This document shows, piece by piece, positions 53,011-61,857 of a stretch of 64,000 nucleotides of DNA. This stretch comes from Panacagrimonas sp052387695 (lineage in GTDB: Bacteria; Pseudomonadota; Gammaproteobacteria; Nevskiales; Nevskiaceae), in contig JBQTIX010000039.1 in NCBI GenBank assembly GCA_052387695.1, positions 1 to 64,000 on the forward strand, written 5' to 3'. Within the stretch, counting starts at the first letter, position 1, and each line of letters starts with the position of its first letter. Under the pieces are notes generated by a model that was not told where the DNA came from, did no database searches, and saw only the letters and a program-made list of their open reading frames with translations. The position numbers were made by a program, and so were the translations under genes.

Positions 53011-54321
53011 TCAACAGGCGCGGCCTGTGATCGGCGCCTGCCGGAGCCGGACGATCAGCAGGTCGGCCATCCACAGCAGCAGGACCGAAGCCCCCAGCAG
53101 CGGCATCAGCGCGCACAGACCGATGCCGGTCGCCAGCGCCCACTGCGGCAAGCGGACGTCGGCCCGCAGCGGCGCAGCGAGCCTGCCCTTCGGCCGGCGC
53201 AGCCACCAGGACAGGAACCCGGTCGCGCTCATCCACACCAAGGCCAGTGACACGAGGGTGTTGAACCACCGATTCGCGCGGCCGAAGAAGCTGCCCTCGT
53301 GCAGGTCCACGCCGGTCGCCACCGCTCGCGGCACCGTGGGGTAGTCCGCCCAGGTGGTCGTCACCAGGGGCTGGCGCGACCCGCGATCGAAGGCGATCGC
53401 GATCTCCTGCGAGGCCCGCGGCATGCGGTTGCGCAGGCTCAGACCGGAGTCGGGCTGACCATCGAGTTTCACTTCCAGATCGCCGCGCAGTCCGGCGGCA
53501 CGGGCGAGCTTCACCGCCTCGTCCAGTGATATCGGCTGCACCCCGTTCAGCGGCGCGCTTTTCGCGCGCGAGGCGGCGCCGAACGGCGAGGCCTGGCCCG
53601 TCGCGTTCTGGATGGGTTTGAGAATCTGCTCACCCCAGAATTTCGTCCAGGGCAATGCGGTGACCAGGAACGCCAGGATGATGGCCGAGAACAGCACGGC
53701 GACGCTGCCGTGCAGATCCCTGACGAGGATGCGCGCGCCCTGGCCGGTGCGCGGAACCAGCGAAGCCACCCATCCGCGATTGCGCGGCCACCAGAGATAC
53801 AGCCCCGTGAGAATCATCACCACCGCCCAGCAGGCGCCGAGTTCCAGCAGCCAGGAACCAGCGTCGCCCAGCGGCCAGCCGCCATGAATCTTGCGGCTCC
53901 AGCCGGGCATCCAGGACCAGCCGGGCAGATCGCCCAGCACGCGGCCTGAGTAAGGATCGACGAATACCGGGAAGGGCAGCGCATCGCCGCCGTCGTGATG
54001 ACCACCGAACATGACTTGCGTGGCGCGACGCGGATCGTCCGACACCATCAGGGTGGTGGCCCGCGCGTCCGCATGGGCGGCGCTGGCAGCGGCGACCTGG
54101 GCATCGAAACTCGCGGCGCCGGACGCGGGCTCGACGAAGCGCAATTCCGGATGCGCCCAGTCCGCCCACTCGTCATGCCACAGGTACAAGGTGCCGGTGA
54201 TGCTTTGCATCAGCACGAAGGGAATGACGAGGAAGGCGGCGTAGAAATGCCAACGCCAGAGGCGTCGATATAGACGCCCGTTCTCGCCTCCCCCGTCGCG
54301 GTGGAGCGGGGGCTCTCGCAT
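53011..54321 (-). CDS. PepSY-associated membrane protein (TonB-system partner)
   Basis: 436 residues with four to five membrane helices: LYRRLWRWHFYAAFLVIPFV at the start, and a C-terminal pair. RKIHGGWPLGD and RDLHGSVAVL are the histidine-bearing helices seen in PepSY_TM proteins, which may carry haem. The periplasmic loops have PepSY-like folds. Family members reduce or handle metals next to siderophore receptors. The ATG shares one base with the TonB receptor stop (TGATG). Confidence 0.83.
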   Translation of the reverse strand: MREPPLHRDGGGENGRLYRRLWRWHFYAAFLVIPFVLMQSITGTLYLWHDEWADWAHPELRFVEPASGAASFDAQVAAASAAHADARATTLMVSDDPRRATQVMFGGHHDGGDALPFPVFVDPYSGRVLGDLPGWSWMPGWSRKIHGGWPLGDAGSWLLELGACWAVVMILTGLYLWWPRNRGWVASLVPRTGQGARILVRDLHGSVAVLFSAIILAFLVTALPWTKFWGEQILKPIQNATGQASPFGAASRAKSAPLNGVQPISLDEAVKLARAAGLRGDLEVKLDGQPDSGLSLRNRMPRASQEIAIAFDRGSRQPLVTTTWADYPTVPRAVATGVDLHEGSFFGRANRWFNTLVSLALVWMSATGFLSWWLRRPKGRLAAPLRADVRLPQWALATGIGLCALMPLLGASVLLLWMADLLIVRLRQAPITGRAC

Positions 54322-56711
54322 CAGAACGTCCCCCTGAATTCCGCCAGCACGGTGCGCTGCGGGTAAGGATGAAACTCGTAGTAGTTTTCGTCCGTGAGGT
54401 TGGACAGCCCCAGCCCCAGCTCGAAGCGCTCGCGGAACGTGTAGCCGAGCTTGGCGTCCACGGTCGTGAAGCCCGACGCGCAGCCGAAGAACTTGCAGCC
54501 GCCGTCGTCGCTGTTGTCCAGCTCTGCGTAGTTCTTCCCGGTGTGCAGCGCGGCCAGGTTGGCGTTCCAGTTCGACGCGAAGCGCCAGTTGGCGACGAGG
54601 TTGGCCTTGACCTCGGGGATGCGCACCCAGTGCTTGCCCTCGGTGTCGGGGTTGCGGCGGTTCTTCGTGACCTCGCTGTCCACGAGCGAGAGGTTGGCGT
54701 CCAGGTCCACGCTCGGCCACAGGTCGCGCACGCCGTACACCAGCTCGATGCCCTGGGTGACCACCTCATCGACATTGTTGATGTTGGTGATGGTCGTGGT
54801 GCCGACTCCGTCCGGACTGGGAACGATCTGGCTCTGGAAGTGGATGGTGTCGTCGATATCGTCGCGGAACAGCGAGACGCGCACGCGGTGCTTGTCCGCG
54901 TAGGTTTTCTCCCAGGCGATTTCCTGCGACAGCGCTTCCTCGGGCTTGAGGCCCGGGTTGTTGTTGGCGATGGTCGCGCCGTTGCCGATGGTGCCCTGGA
55001 ACAACTCCGACACCGTGGGATAGCGCACCCCGCGGCCCGCCGAATAGCGCAGGGTGTAGGCCTGCGGGGAGTAGGCGATCGACAGCTTGGGCGAGACGTC
55101 TTCCTCGCTGCGCTCGTCGTAATCCACGCTCACCGTGGCAGTGGCGCGACGACCCTCCAGCGCTTCCCAGCGCTCCGCCCGCAGACCCGCCGTGGCCGAC
55201 CAGTCGGGCGCGAACTTCCACAGGTCCTGCGCGTACAGCGCCTGGATCAGGGTGCTGCCCTCGAAGTCGCTGGTGCGGGTCTGGCGGGGTCCGCGCTTGA
55301 AGTCGCTGGCGTCGAAGACCTCTGTGTCCAGCTCGTAGCGCGAGCGGTAGTAGCCGACGGTGAAGGTATGCGCCAGATCCTCGCGGCCGTAGCTGGCCTG
55401 CATATCCAGGTTCCACCAGCCCTTGCCCGAGCCGCCGTCGGTGATGGTGCCGGCCTGATCGTTGGCGGGCGCGGCGTCCGTGGCGTTGGTCGGCACCGAA
55501 GAACGCTGCTCGTCCTCGCTGATGTCGTATACCGACAGCACGCTCGAATAATTCCAGCCGGATTCGCGACGGGTGCGCGCGGTCAGCGCCGTGAACAGAT
55601 GCTCTTCCTCGCCGTCCTGCGGCCCGAAGGCGTTGTTGGCCACGGTGTAGGTGTTGCCGTCCACGACGATGGCGCCACGCGTCACGGTGTTGCCGGCGGC
55701 GTCGCGCAGAAAACTCACGCCCTCGCGCTCGTAATCGTTGCGCCAGTAGCCGAGCTGCGCGTCCGCACGCAGCCAGTCGTTCTCGTACGCGAGCTTTCCC
55801 TTGATCTGATTCTGCACGTCGTCCTCGATGGAGGCGCCGTTCGGGCCCAGAATCAGGCGGGGCACGCCCCGGGGATCGCGGTCCAGAATCGCCCCGGTCA
55901 CCGCCACCCCGGTCGGGCAGACCTTGGGGGGTGTGGAATTGGGGTCCGGCACGCAGGGCGCGCCGGTGGCGTATTGCAGGGGGTGGCTTTCGCTGCGCAA
56001 CTGGTTGACGCCCAGCGTGCCGGACCAGTTGCCCCAGCGGTTGCCGCCAAAGACGCTGAACTGCTCGCCGCCGTAGTCATCCTCGTATCCGTATTCCGAG
56101 AAACTCTGCGTGAAATACTGCGCGCGTCCGGAGGCCGTAGGCCCTGAGGGATCGCGGGTCGTCACCAGCACCGTCGTGCCGATGGAGTTTCCGGGATACA
56201 GCGCCGAGTACGGTCCGTACAGCACGTCCACGCGCGAGATTTCCTCCGGCGCCACCATGTTCCAGCGCGGTGCATTGAAGCGGCCGAGGAAATTGGAGAG
56301 CAGCACGCCGTCCGCGTAGACCACGCCGCGTGGCGCCTGCAGAACGTTGTGGCTGCGTCCACCGATCAAGGCATTGCGGTCGCCCACAAACCGCTTGCGC
56401 ATGGTCACGCTGGGGGCGTGCAGGATGGAGTCCTCGGTGTTGATGAAGAAGCGCTCGCGCAGCTCGGTGCCGGTGACGCCGACGCTGGTCTGCGGCAGGT
56501 CCGAGGTGAGTGCGCTGCGCTTGCCGGAGACCGTGATGGTTTCGATCTCGGTGGGGGCCGCGTCGCTGGCCCTATCGGTTGGGGCCGATGCTGTTTCCAC
56601 GGACGTGGTGGCGGCAGCCGGCGCGGTTTCGGAAACCGGGGATTCGCTGGCGTGGACGGCCAGCGCAGACGCCCACAACAGGGCGGTGCTGAAGGATTGA
56701 CGCGAATTCAT
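54321..56711 (-). CDS. TonB-dependent outer membrane receptor
   Basis: 796 residues from ATG 56711. Signal peptide (LLWASALAVHA), TonB box region ETITVSGKR, plug domain (LIGGRSHNVLQAPRGVVYADGV, then RVDVLYGPYSALYPGNS), then a 22-strand barrel ending in aromatic F (LAEFRGTF). Iron or copper chelate uptake is suggested by the DUF2946 and PepSY neighbours. Substrate unknown. It is the middle gene of a three-gene operon. Confidence 0.92.
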   Translation of the reverse strand: MNSRQSFSTALLWASALAVHASESPVSETAPAAATTSVETASAPTDRASDAAPTEIETITVSGKRSALTSDLPQTSVGVTGTELRERFFINTEDSILHAPSVTMRKRFVGDRNALIGGRSHNVLQAPRGVVYADGVLLSNFLGRFNAPRWNMVAPEEISRVDVLYGPYSALYPGNSIGTTVLVTTRDPSGPTASGRAQYFTQSFSEYGYEDDYGGEQFSVFGGNRWGNWSGTLGVNQLRSESHPLQYATGAPCVPDPNSTPPKVCPTGVAVTGAILDRDPRGVPRLILGPNGASIEDDVQNQIKGKLAYENDWLRADAQLGYWRNDYEREGVSFLRDAAGNTVTRGAIVVDGNTYTVANNAFGPQDGEEEHLFTALTARTRRESGWNYSSVLSVYDISEDEQRSSVPTNATDAAPANDQAGTITDGGSGKGWWNLDMQASYGREDLAHTFTVGYYRSRYELDTEVFDASDFKRGPRQTRTSDFEGSTLIQALYAQDLWKFAPDWSATAGLRAERWEALEGRRATATVSVDYDERSEEDVSPKLSIAYSPQAYTLRYSAGRGVRYPTVSELFQGTIGNGATIANNNPGLKPEEALSQEIAWEKTYADKHRVRVSLFRDDIDDTIHFQSQIVPSPDGVGTTTITNINNVDEVVTQGIELVYGVRDLWPSVDLDANLSLVDSEVTKNRRNPDTEGKHWVRIPEVKANLVANWRFASNWNANLAALHTGKNYAELDNSDDGGCKFFGCASGFTTVDAKLGYTFRERFELGLGLSNLTDENYYEFHPYPQRTVLAEFRGTF

Positions 56712-56806
56712 GATGGAACCTGATCGATGGCCCGTCGGCTGGACGGGCGGCTGCGCCAAGGCGCAGGGCATGCGGCGGATGCCGCACGAACAAACGCGGG
56801 ATCAGG

Positions 56807-57205
56807 TCAGACAGGGGGGCCGCGTACGGGAGGGGTGAGTCGATGCCCGGACCGGGCGGGCGGCGGGGCCTCGACCGGTGAAGATTCCAGCCCCGCGACC
56901 CGCAGGGCGAGAGTCGGAGAGGAGGCCGGCGGCGGTGCCGTGCCAACCGGCGCCACGCAGAGCTTGGCGCAGTTGTCGCTGGCGTGGTCGCCCTGGCTGA
57001 ACCTGTCGCCCAGGATGTCGCGAATCTCGCTTGGCAGTTCCGACAGCTTCGCGTCCAGCGCCGGCGAACCCACGCCACACCAGCCCGGAAGTCCCAGGCC
57101 GCGTTCGGCCATGACCGAGGCGTGCGCCAGCGGCAGGCACAGTTGCGCCAGCCAGCCGAGCAGGGCCAGCAACAGGAGGGGGCGCAGTGACCGGAAGTGA
57201 CTCAA
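56807..57205 (-). CDS. DUF2946-like small exported protein
   Basis: 132 residues. A good signal peptide (SLRPLLLLALLGWLAQLCLP, ending AHA) is followed by a short cysteine-containing region (PGWCGVG and NCAKLC) and a proline-rich tail. This fits the DUF2946 group, commonly found before TonB receptors and linked to copper or iron. A second frame overlapping it from 57209 is not supported. First gene of the operon. 95 bp before the receptor. Confidence 0.65.
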   Translation of the reverse strand: MSHFRSLRPLLLLALLGWLAQLCLPLAHASVMAERGLGLPGWCGVGSPALDAKLSELPSEIRDILGDRFSQGDHASDNCAKLCVAPVGTAPPPASSPTLALRVAGLESSPVEAPPPARSGHRLTPPVRGPPV

Positions 57206-57248
57206 GCAAGGGAGAACGAGGGGGACAGCGGACCGAGATTAATGAAAC

Positions 57249-57263
57249 GCAACCCAGGGTTGC
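57249..57263. promoter_or_regulatory. Perfect palindrome upstream of the DUF2946-TonB-PepSY operon
   Basis: GCAACCC-A-GGGTTGC, flanked by A/T. It lies about 45-60 bp before the DUF2946 start, where a repressor would block transcription. It is not a Fur-box consensus; the regulator is unknown. Confidence 0.5.
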
Positions 57264-57316
57264 AAATAGCTTGCCCGTCTTTTGTCATCACTCAACCGAA
57301 TATCGGCACGGGCCGA

Positions 57317-58024
57317 TCAGAGTTGCTTCAGACTTTCAACGCCCAGGTGGTTCATCTGCCCGCGAATCCAGTCCGCGCGGCTCTGCACGTAGGCCGAGGG
57401 CGCCGCGACGCGGTAGCGCTTGGGATTGGGCAGCACCGCCGCCAGCAGCGCGGCCTCGTGGTAGCCAAGCTTCGACGCCGGCTTGCCGAAGAATTTCTCT
57501 GCGGCGGCTTCGACGCCGTAAACCCCTTCACCGAACTCGGCGACGTTGAGATACACCTCCAGCACGCGCTGCTTGGACCAGAGTGTCTCGATCAGCAGGG
57601 TGTAACCCACTTCGAACCCCTTGCGTACCCAGCTGCGTTCCGGCCACAGGAACAGGTTCTTGGCCAGTTGTTGCGTCAGCGTGCTGGCACCCCGCTTGCG
57701 CCGGCTGGTGCGGTTGTGTTTCCTGGCCTTGTCGATGGCTTCCAGGTCGAACCCGAAATGCTCCGGAAACTTCTGGTCCTCGGCCGCGATCACCGCGAGC
57801 TTGGCCGCCGGCGCAATCTCGTCCCAGCTCACCCAGTCGTGTTCCAGCGCCGGCAGCTTGCGCTCGGACGTCAGGCGGTCGAGCTGGTAACGGATCATGA
57901 AGCTGGAAGTCCAGGCCGGGACGAAACTCAGCAGCCCGACTGGGACGATCGTCATCCCAAGGAACACAGCCACGAGCGCCAGGAGAGTGTGGCGCCGCCA
58001 ATGTCGTTTCGATCGTTTCGGCAT
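57317..58024 (-). CDS. mtgA: Monofunctional peptidoglycan glycosyltransferase MtgA
   Basis: About 235 residues from ATG 58024, close to the usual 240. After one membrane helix come the GT51 motifs: IAAEDQKFPEHFGFD (catalytic Glu), RKRGASTLTQQLAKNLFLW and LLIETLWSKQRVLEVYLNVAEFGEGVYGVEAAA. It polymerises lipid II into glycan strands. The frame stays open to 58204, so a start 60 codons earlier cannot be excluded; that extension is Pro/Arg-rich and lacks family similarity. Confidence 0.9.
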   Translation of the reverse strand: MPKRSKRHWRRHTLLALVAVFLGMTIVPVGLLSFVPAWTSSFMIRYQLDRLTSERKLPALEHDWVSWDEIAPAAKLAVIAAEDQKFPEHFGFDLEAIDKARKHNRTSRRKRGASTLTQQLAKNLFLWPERSWVRKGFEVGYTLLIETLWSKQRVLEVYLNVAEFGEGVYGVEAAAEKFFGKPASKLGYHEAALLAAVLPNPKRYRVAAPSAYVQSRADWIRGQMNHLGVESLKQL

Positions 58025-58523
58025 GCTGGCGGCGGATTGGGGCTTGGACCAGAGCCAGGACCAGTGCCTGGCCCAGAGTTTTGATCGTGATTCGGGTTTT
58101 GATCCGGCCGGCGCAATGACACGAGCGGCCGGTCGTGGCGAAGGGGGTGCGGGGCGGTCGGACTCCGAACCACCGGGTTCCAGACGTGGGGGCAGGCGCT
58201 GCATGGCGCGTGATTGTCGGCGGTGCAGCCGAACGGCGCCAATCCCGACCCTTCAGCGGCCTGCCGCCAGTGAGGTCGGCGGCGTCTTCAAGGTAGACGG
58301 CGCAAGCAATAGCTCGAGCGCCGGGACGCAGGGCGATGTGCCGACGCTGGCGCCGCAGCAACGGAATGCAAGAAAAGGCCCTTTTGAACTGTCCATCCGT
58401 GACGACCTTGATTCAGTGCAAGCCCCATTCAGATTGGCCTTGGACGTCATCTCAACTGTCCGTTGAACTGTCCAACTCCAGTATCTGGCCGCGCACCCCT
58501 GAACCTCCGGCGTCGAAAAATCG
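58025..58523. other. Gene-poor stretch between mtgA and the Fic remnant
   Basis: About 500 bp. 58025-58204 is the open upstream extension of the mtgA frame. Beyond it no gene is supported. The 12-mer TTGAACTGTCCA occurs twice (about 58384 and 58464), a short direct repeat 80 bp apart at the edge of the low-GC island. Confidence 0.45.
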
Positions 58524-58775
58524 GTGGTCAAGGCAGAGGCCACCGAAGCGCTGCACTACGTTGCCATCGCCGGACCACTCGAACGCGGCCGCTTCACGGC
58601 GATGACCGGCCTGCCCGAGCGCATAGCGCGCCGCGTGCTCGCTAGCCTGCTCGACTACGGCGTGCTCACCGCCCCCCAGCTCGGGCGCGTCGATGTCCTT
58701 CTCGGTGCCCTGAAGAGCCTGCGTTTCCTGTTTCCACGTTTGTGGCCGGAGGCGTATTCGGGATACGGGTGCTAG
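58524..58775 (+). pseudogene. C-terminal remnant of a Fic family protein
   Basis: The 83-residue frame, opened by a stop at 58500, carries LERGRFTAMTGLPERIARRV and SLLDYGVLTA, then LRFLFPRLWPEA. These are the winged-helix tail and end of many Fic adenylyltransferases. The Fic core (HxFxxGNGR) is absent upstream, so the gene lost its N-terminal part. It sits just before the TIR-like gene. Confidence 0.6.
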
Positions 58776-58857
58776 CCGCGATTGCGCAGTTCTGTGTCTT
58801 TGACCGAAGCTGAGGAGGAGACTGGCCCAACAAATCGCGAAGAAATCCTAGGGTCGC

Positions 58858-60012
58858 ATGCCGAGCACGATCTTTTACTCGTGGCAATCAGACACGAAAT
58901 CAGCCGCCAATCGTGGCCTCATCGGAGATGCGCTGGAGGCGGCGTTAAAAGAGTTTCGCGGGATCAAGCGTCCGGGGATAGATCCGGTGATAGATCGGGA
59001 TACGGCCGGCGTTCCCGGATCGCCTGACATCGCTTCAACCATTCTGGACAAAATCGACAAGTGCGACGCTCTGGTTGCTGACGTGACTCTGGTTGATGCC
59101 GCTGTCGGGCGGCGACGTTTTCCGAATCCGAATGTATTGATAGAGGTTGGCTATGCCATCAAGGCCAAGAGTTTCAGCCGACTTATCCTTGTTTTCAACA
59201 CGTTCTTTGGAGAAATTGAAAAACTACCATTCGACATCCGTGGGAGACGGGTCATTTCTTATTGCTCCGATCCCAACATACAGAGCCGCACTGAACAAAA
59301 AAGGACTCTTACGAAAGACCTGTTCAACGCGCTGATCAATATCCTTCCAACCGATAAAGACGATGGAATTGGCGGCCATCAATTGCCGGATGTGACTTTC
59401 GAAGCCACTCGCAGGGAATTAGAAGAGTTACGCGACGATGAACCAGATAAAGTTGCGGCACGCCTTTCGACGATTGCTACTCAATTGGAGCGCGCCACAT
59501 CGATCTCGGCCATTGATTACGCAAGTCTCATAAATGCCGTTGTCGATTTAGGTTGGCGCAACTCACGAGTGCCGAATGCATTACTTTTGGAGTTATGCGA
59601 GAAAAGCATTGCTCGTCATCCTACGTCGGCTGCCTACTTCGACAAGGGGCTGATCTGTGGTCGCATGGGACTCTCGTACGACTCCATTGGCGCCTACATG
59701 AAAGCCATTGATCTAGGGGACCCAAATCCATCGCTGTGCTTTTTGAATGCCGGCAACAGGTATCGAGAAATGAACGATGAAGCCATCGCTCTTTCGTTCT
59801 ACGAAAAATCCGTGGCATTAAACAAGAGCCAAGCGAATGCTTGGCTTGCCGCGGCCAATCTTTACTCACAAGCTCAGAACGTCGAATCGGCAGTACGTTG
59901 CTATCAAGGCTTTCTAAATTGGTATCACGGATTGCCGGAGTCCGCGAAGGGCGACCCCAGGGCTCAACAGGCGGGTGTTGCGCAGAGCTACGTTGATTTG
60001 CATGCGTCTTAG
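58858..60012 (+). CDS. TIR-like N-terminal domain with TPR repeats (candidate defence effector)
   Basis: 384 residues. Residues 1-155: STIFYSWQSDTKSAANRGLI, IDRDTAGVPGSPDI, CDALVADVTL and PNPNVLIEVGYAIKAKSFSR. This matches the bacterial TIR-like family of predicted nucleotide-binding or NAD-cleaving domains. The Glu in NVLIEVGYA is a candidate catalytic residue (inference). Residues about 210-375 form TPR-type helical pairs (AAYFDKGLICGRMGLSYDSI, NAWLAAANLYSQAQNVESAV). The gene has many more A/T codons than its neighbours, suggesting transfer. An anti-phage role is possible but unproven. Confidence 0.75.
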   Translation: MPSTIFYSWQSDTKSAANRGLIGDALEAALKEFRGIKRPGIDPVIDRDTAGVPGSPDIASTILDKIDKCDALVADVTLVDAAVGRRRFPNPNVLIEVGYAIKAKSFSRLILVFNTFFGEIEKLPFDIRGRRVISYCSDPNIQSRTEQKRTLTKDLFNALINILPTDKDDGIGGHQLPDVTFEATRRELEELRDDEPDKVAARLSTIATQLERATSISAIDYASLINAVVDLGWRNSRVPNALLLELCEKSIARHPTSAAYFDKGLICGRMGLSYDSIGAYMKAIDLGDPNPSLCFLNAGNRYREMNDEAIALSFYEKSVALNKSQANAWLAAANLYSQAQNVESAVRCYQGFLNWYHGLPESAKGDPRAQQAGVAQSYVDLHAS

Positions 60013-60086
60013 CTGGGCATGATGCGTTCGGCTCTTGTTAGCGACTCGCCTCGCGCGTTTCGCAAGTTGCTTTGACGCGCTACTAC

Positions 60087-61739
60087 CTAAGCCGTCCTGA
60101 TCGCCGCCGCCTTCTCCAGCCCCAACTTCTTCACCGCCTGCTCGCGCATCTCGACTTTGCGCACCTTGCCGGTGACGGTCATCGGGTACTCGGTCACCAC
60201 GTCGAGGTAGCGCGGGATTTTGTAGTGCGCGAGCTGGTCCTTGCAGAAGGCCCTCAATGCTTCCAGCGTCAGCGGCGGGCGGCCGTCTTTCATCACCACA
60301 CAGGCCATCACTTCCTCGCCGAACTTCTCGTCCGGCACGCCGATGATCTGCACGTCGCGAATGTCCGGATGGCCGTACAGGAACTCTTCGATCTCGCGCG
60401 GATACACGTTCTCGCCGCCGCGGATGATCATGTCCTTGATACGGCCGACGATGTTGACGTAGCCCTGCTCGTCCATCACGCCGAGGTCGCCGGTGCGCAT
60501 CCAGCCTTCAGCGGTGATGGCCTCCCTGGTCTTCTTCTCGTCGTTCCAGTAACCGAGCATCACCGAGTAGCCGCGGGTCTGGAACTCGCCGGTCTCGCCG
60601 CGCTGGCAGACCTCGCCGGTCTCGGGATTGACGATGCGAATCTCCAGGTGCGGATGCACGCGCCCGACACTGCCGACCCGCTTGTCGATGGGGTCGTCGC
60701 CGCCGGTCTGCGCGGAGACCGGGGAGGTCTCGGTCATGCCGTAGACGATGGTGATCTCGGGCATGTGAAAGTCGGTCACCAGCCGCTTCATGACTTCGAT
60801 CGGGCAAGGCGAGCCACCGATGGCGCCGGTGCGCAAGCTGGACTTGTCGGTGTTCCCGAAGTCCGGGTGCGTGAGCATCGCGATGTGCATGGTGGGCACG
60901 CACATGCTGCTGGTGCAACGCTCCTGCGCGAGGGCCTTGAGCGTTTCGCCCGGGTCAAACGCGGCGGCCGGTACGACGATGGTCGCGCCGAACACCGTGC
61001 ACACGAGATTGCCGCAGACCATGCCGGCACAGTGGTAGAAGGGAACTGGCACGCAGTAGCGGTCCTGTTCCGAGATGCACATGGTCACGCCGGTGAAGTA
61101 GGCGTTGTTGAGGATGTTGCGATGGGACAGCGTGGCGCCCTTGGGCGCGCCGGTGGTGCCGGAGGTGTACTGGATGTTGATCGCGTCGTTGGGCTTGAGC
61201 CCTGCGAGGCGATCAGCGACGGCCGAAGCAGGAATTTTCTCGCCGTCGGCGAGCAGCTTCGCCCAGTCGCCGGGCTGGCCCGGATCGTCGATGAAAATCA
61301 CATCCGTGAGGTCCGGGCACTCGCCGCGAATGTCGCCGAGCATCTTCACGTAATCGCTGGTCTTGAAGCGCCGTGCCGCGATGATGGTGCGGCAACCCGA
61401 CTGGCGCAGCGCATAGGCCAGCTCGTTGGCGCGATACGCCGGATTGATGTTGACCTGGATCACGCCGAGCTTGGCCGTGGCGTATTGCGCCAGCACCCAT
61501 TCGACCAGGTTGGGCGCCCACACGCCCACGCGATCGCCCTTGTTCAGGCCCCGCGCCAGCAGGCCGCGTGCGACGCGATCCACTTCCTCGTTAAGGCGGC
61601 GGTACGTCCAGCGAATGTTCTGGTGCGGCATCACCAGCGCTTCGTTGTCCGGGAACTTCCGGACCGTGGCTTCGAAGTTATCCCCAATGGTCTGTTCCAG
61701 CAGCGGGATATCGGTACGACCCTTGGTTTGCGCGAGCAT
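60087..61739 (-). CDS. AMP-binding fatty acyl-CoA ligase
   Basis: 550 residues. Adenylate-forming motifs are INIQYTSGTTGAPKGATLSH (A3), VYGMTETSP (A5), GWMRTGDLGVMDEQGYVNIVGRIKDMIIRGGENVYP (A7-A8 region, key residues D, R, G) and the C-terminal lysine in TVTGKVRKVEM. It activates a carboxylic acid, most likely medium or long chain, to its CoA ester. It stands alone on the minus strand, starting with ATG 61739. Confidence 0.92.
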   Translation of the reverse strand: MLAQTKGRTDIPLLEQTIGDNFEATVRKFPDNEALVMPHQNIRWTYRRLNEEVDRVARGLLARGLNKGDRVGVWAPNLVEWVLAQYATAKLGVIQVNINPAYRANELAYALRQSGCRTIIAARRFKTSDYVKMLGDIRGECPDLTDVIFIDDPGQPGDWAKLLADGEKIPASAVADRLAGLKPNDAINIQYTSGTTGAPKGATLSHRNILNNAYFTGVTMCISEQDRYCVPVPFYHCAGMVCGNLVCTVFGATIVVPAAAFDPGETLKALAQERCTSSMCVPTMHIAMLTHPDFGNTDKSSLRTGAIGGSPCPIEVMKRLVTDFHMPEITIVYGMTETSPVSAQTGGDDPIDKRVGSVGRVHPHLEIRIVNPETGEVCQRGETGEFQTRGYSVMLGYWNDEKKTREAITAEGWMRTGDLGVMDEQGYVNIVGRIKDMIIRGGENVYPREIEEFLYGHPDIRDVQIIGVPDEKFGEEVMACVVMKDGRPPLTLEALRAFCKDQLAHYKIPRYLDVVTEYPMTVTGKVRKVEMREQAVKKLGLEKAAAIRTA

Positions 61740-61857
61740 CGGCTTCTCCTCTTTGCCTGATTATGTGCGAATTGTGCCGCAGCAACCCGTCTCCGTGTCC
61801 TCTCCGATGGGCTGGATTTCACTCATCGCATTCACTTTGAAGCACCACCTGGCGGAG

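Noticed and set aside
58384..58475. Direct repeats TTGAACTGTCCA as attachment sites of the low-GC island
   Set aside because: Both copies lie on the same side of the TIR-like gene and no matching copy was seen after 60012.
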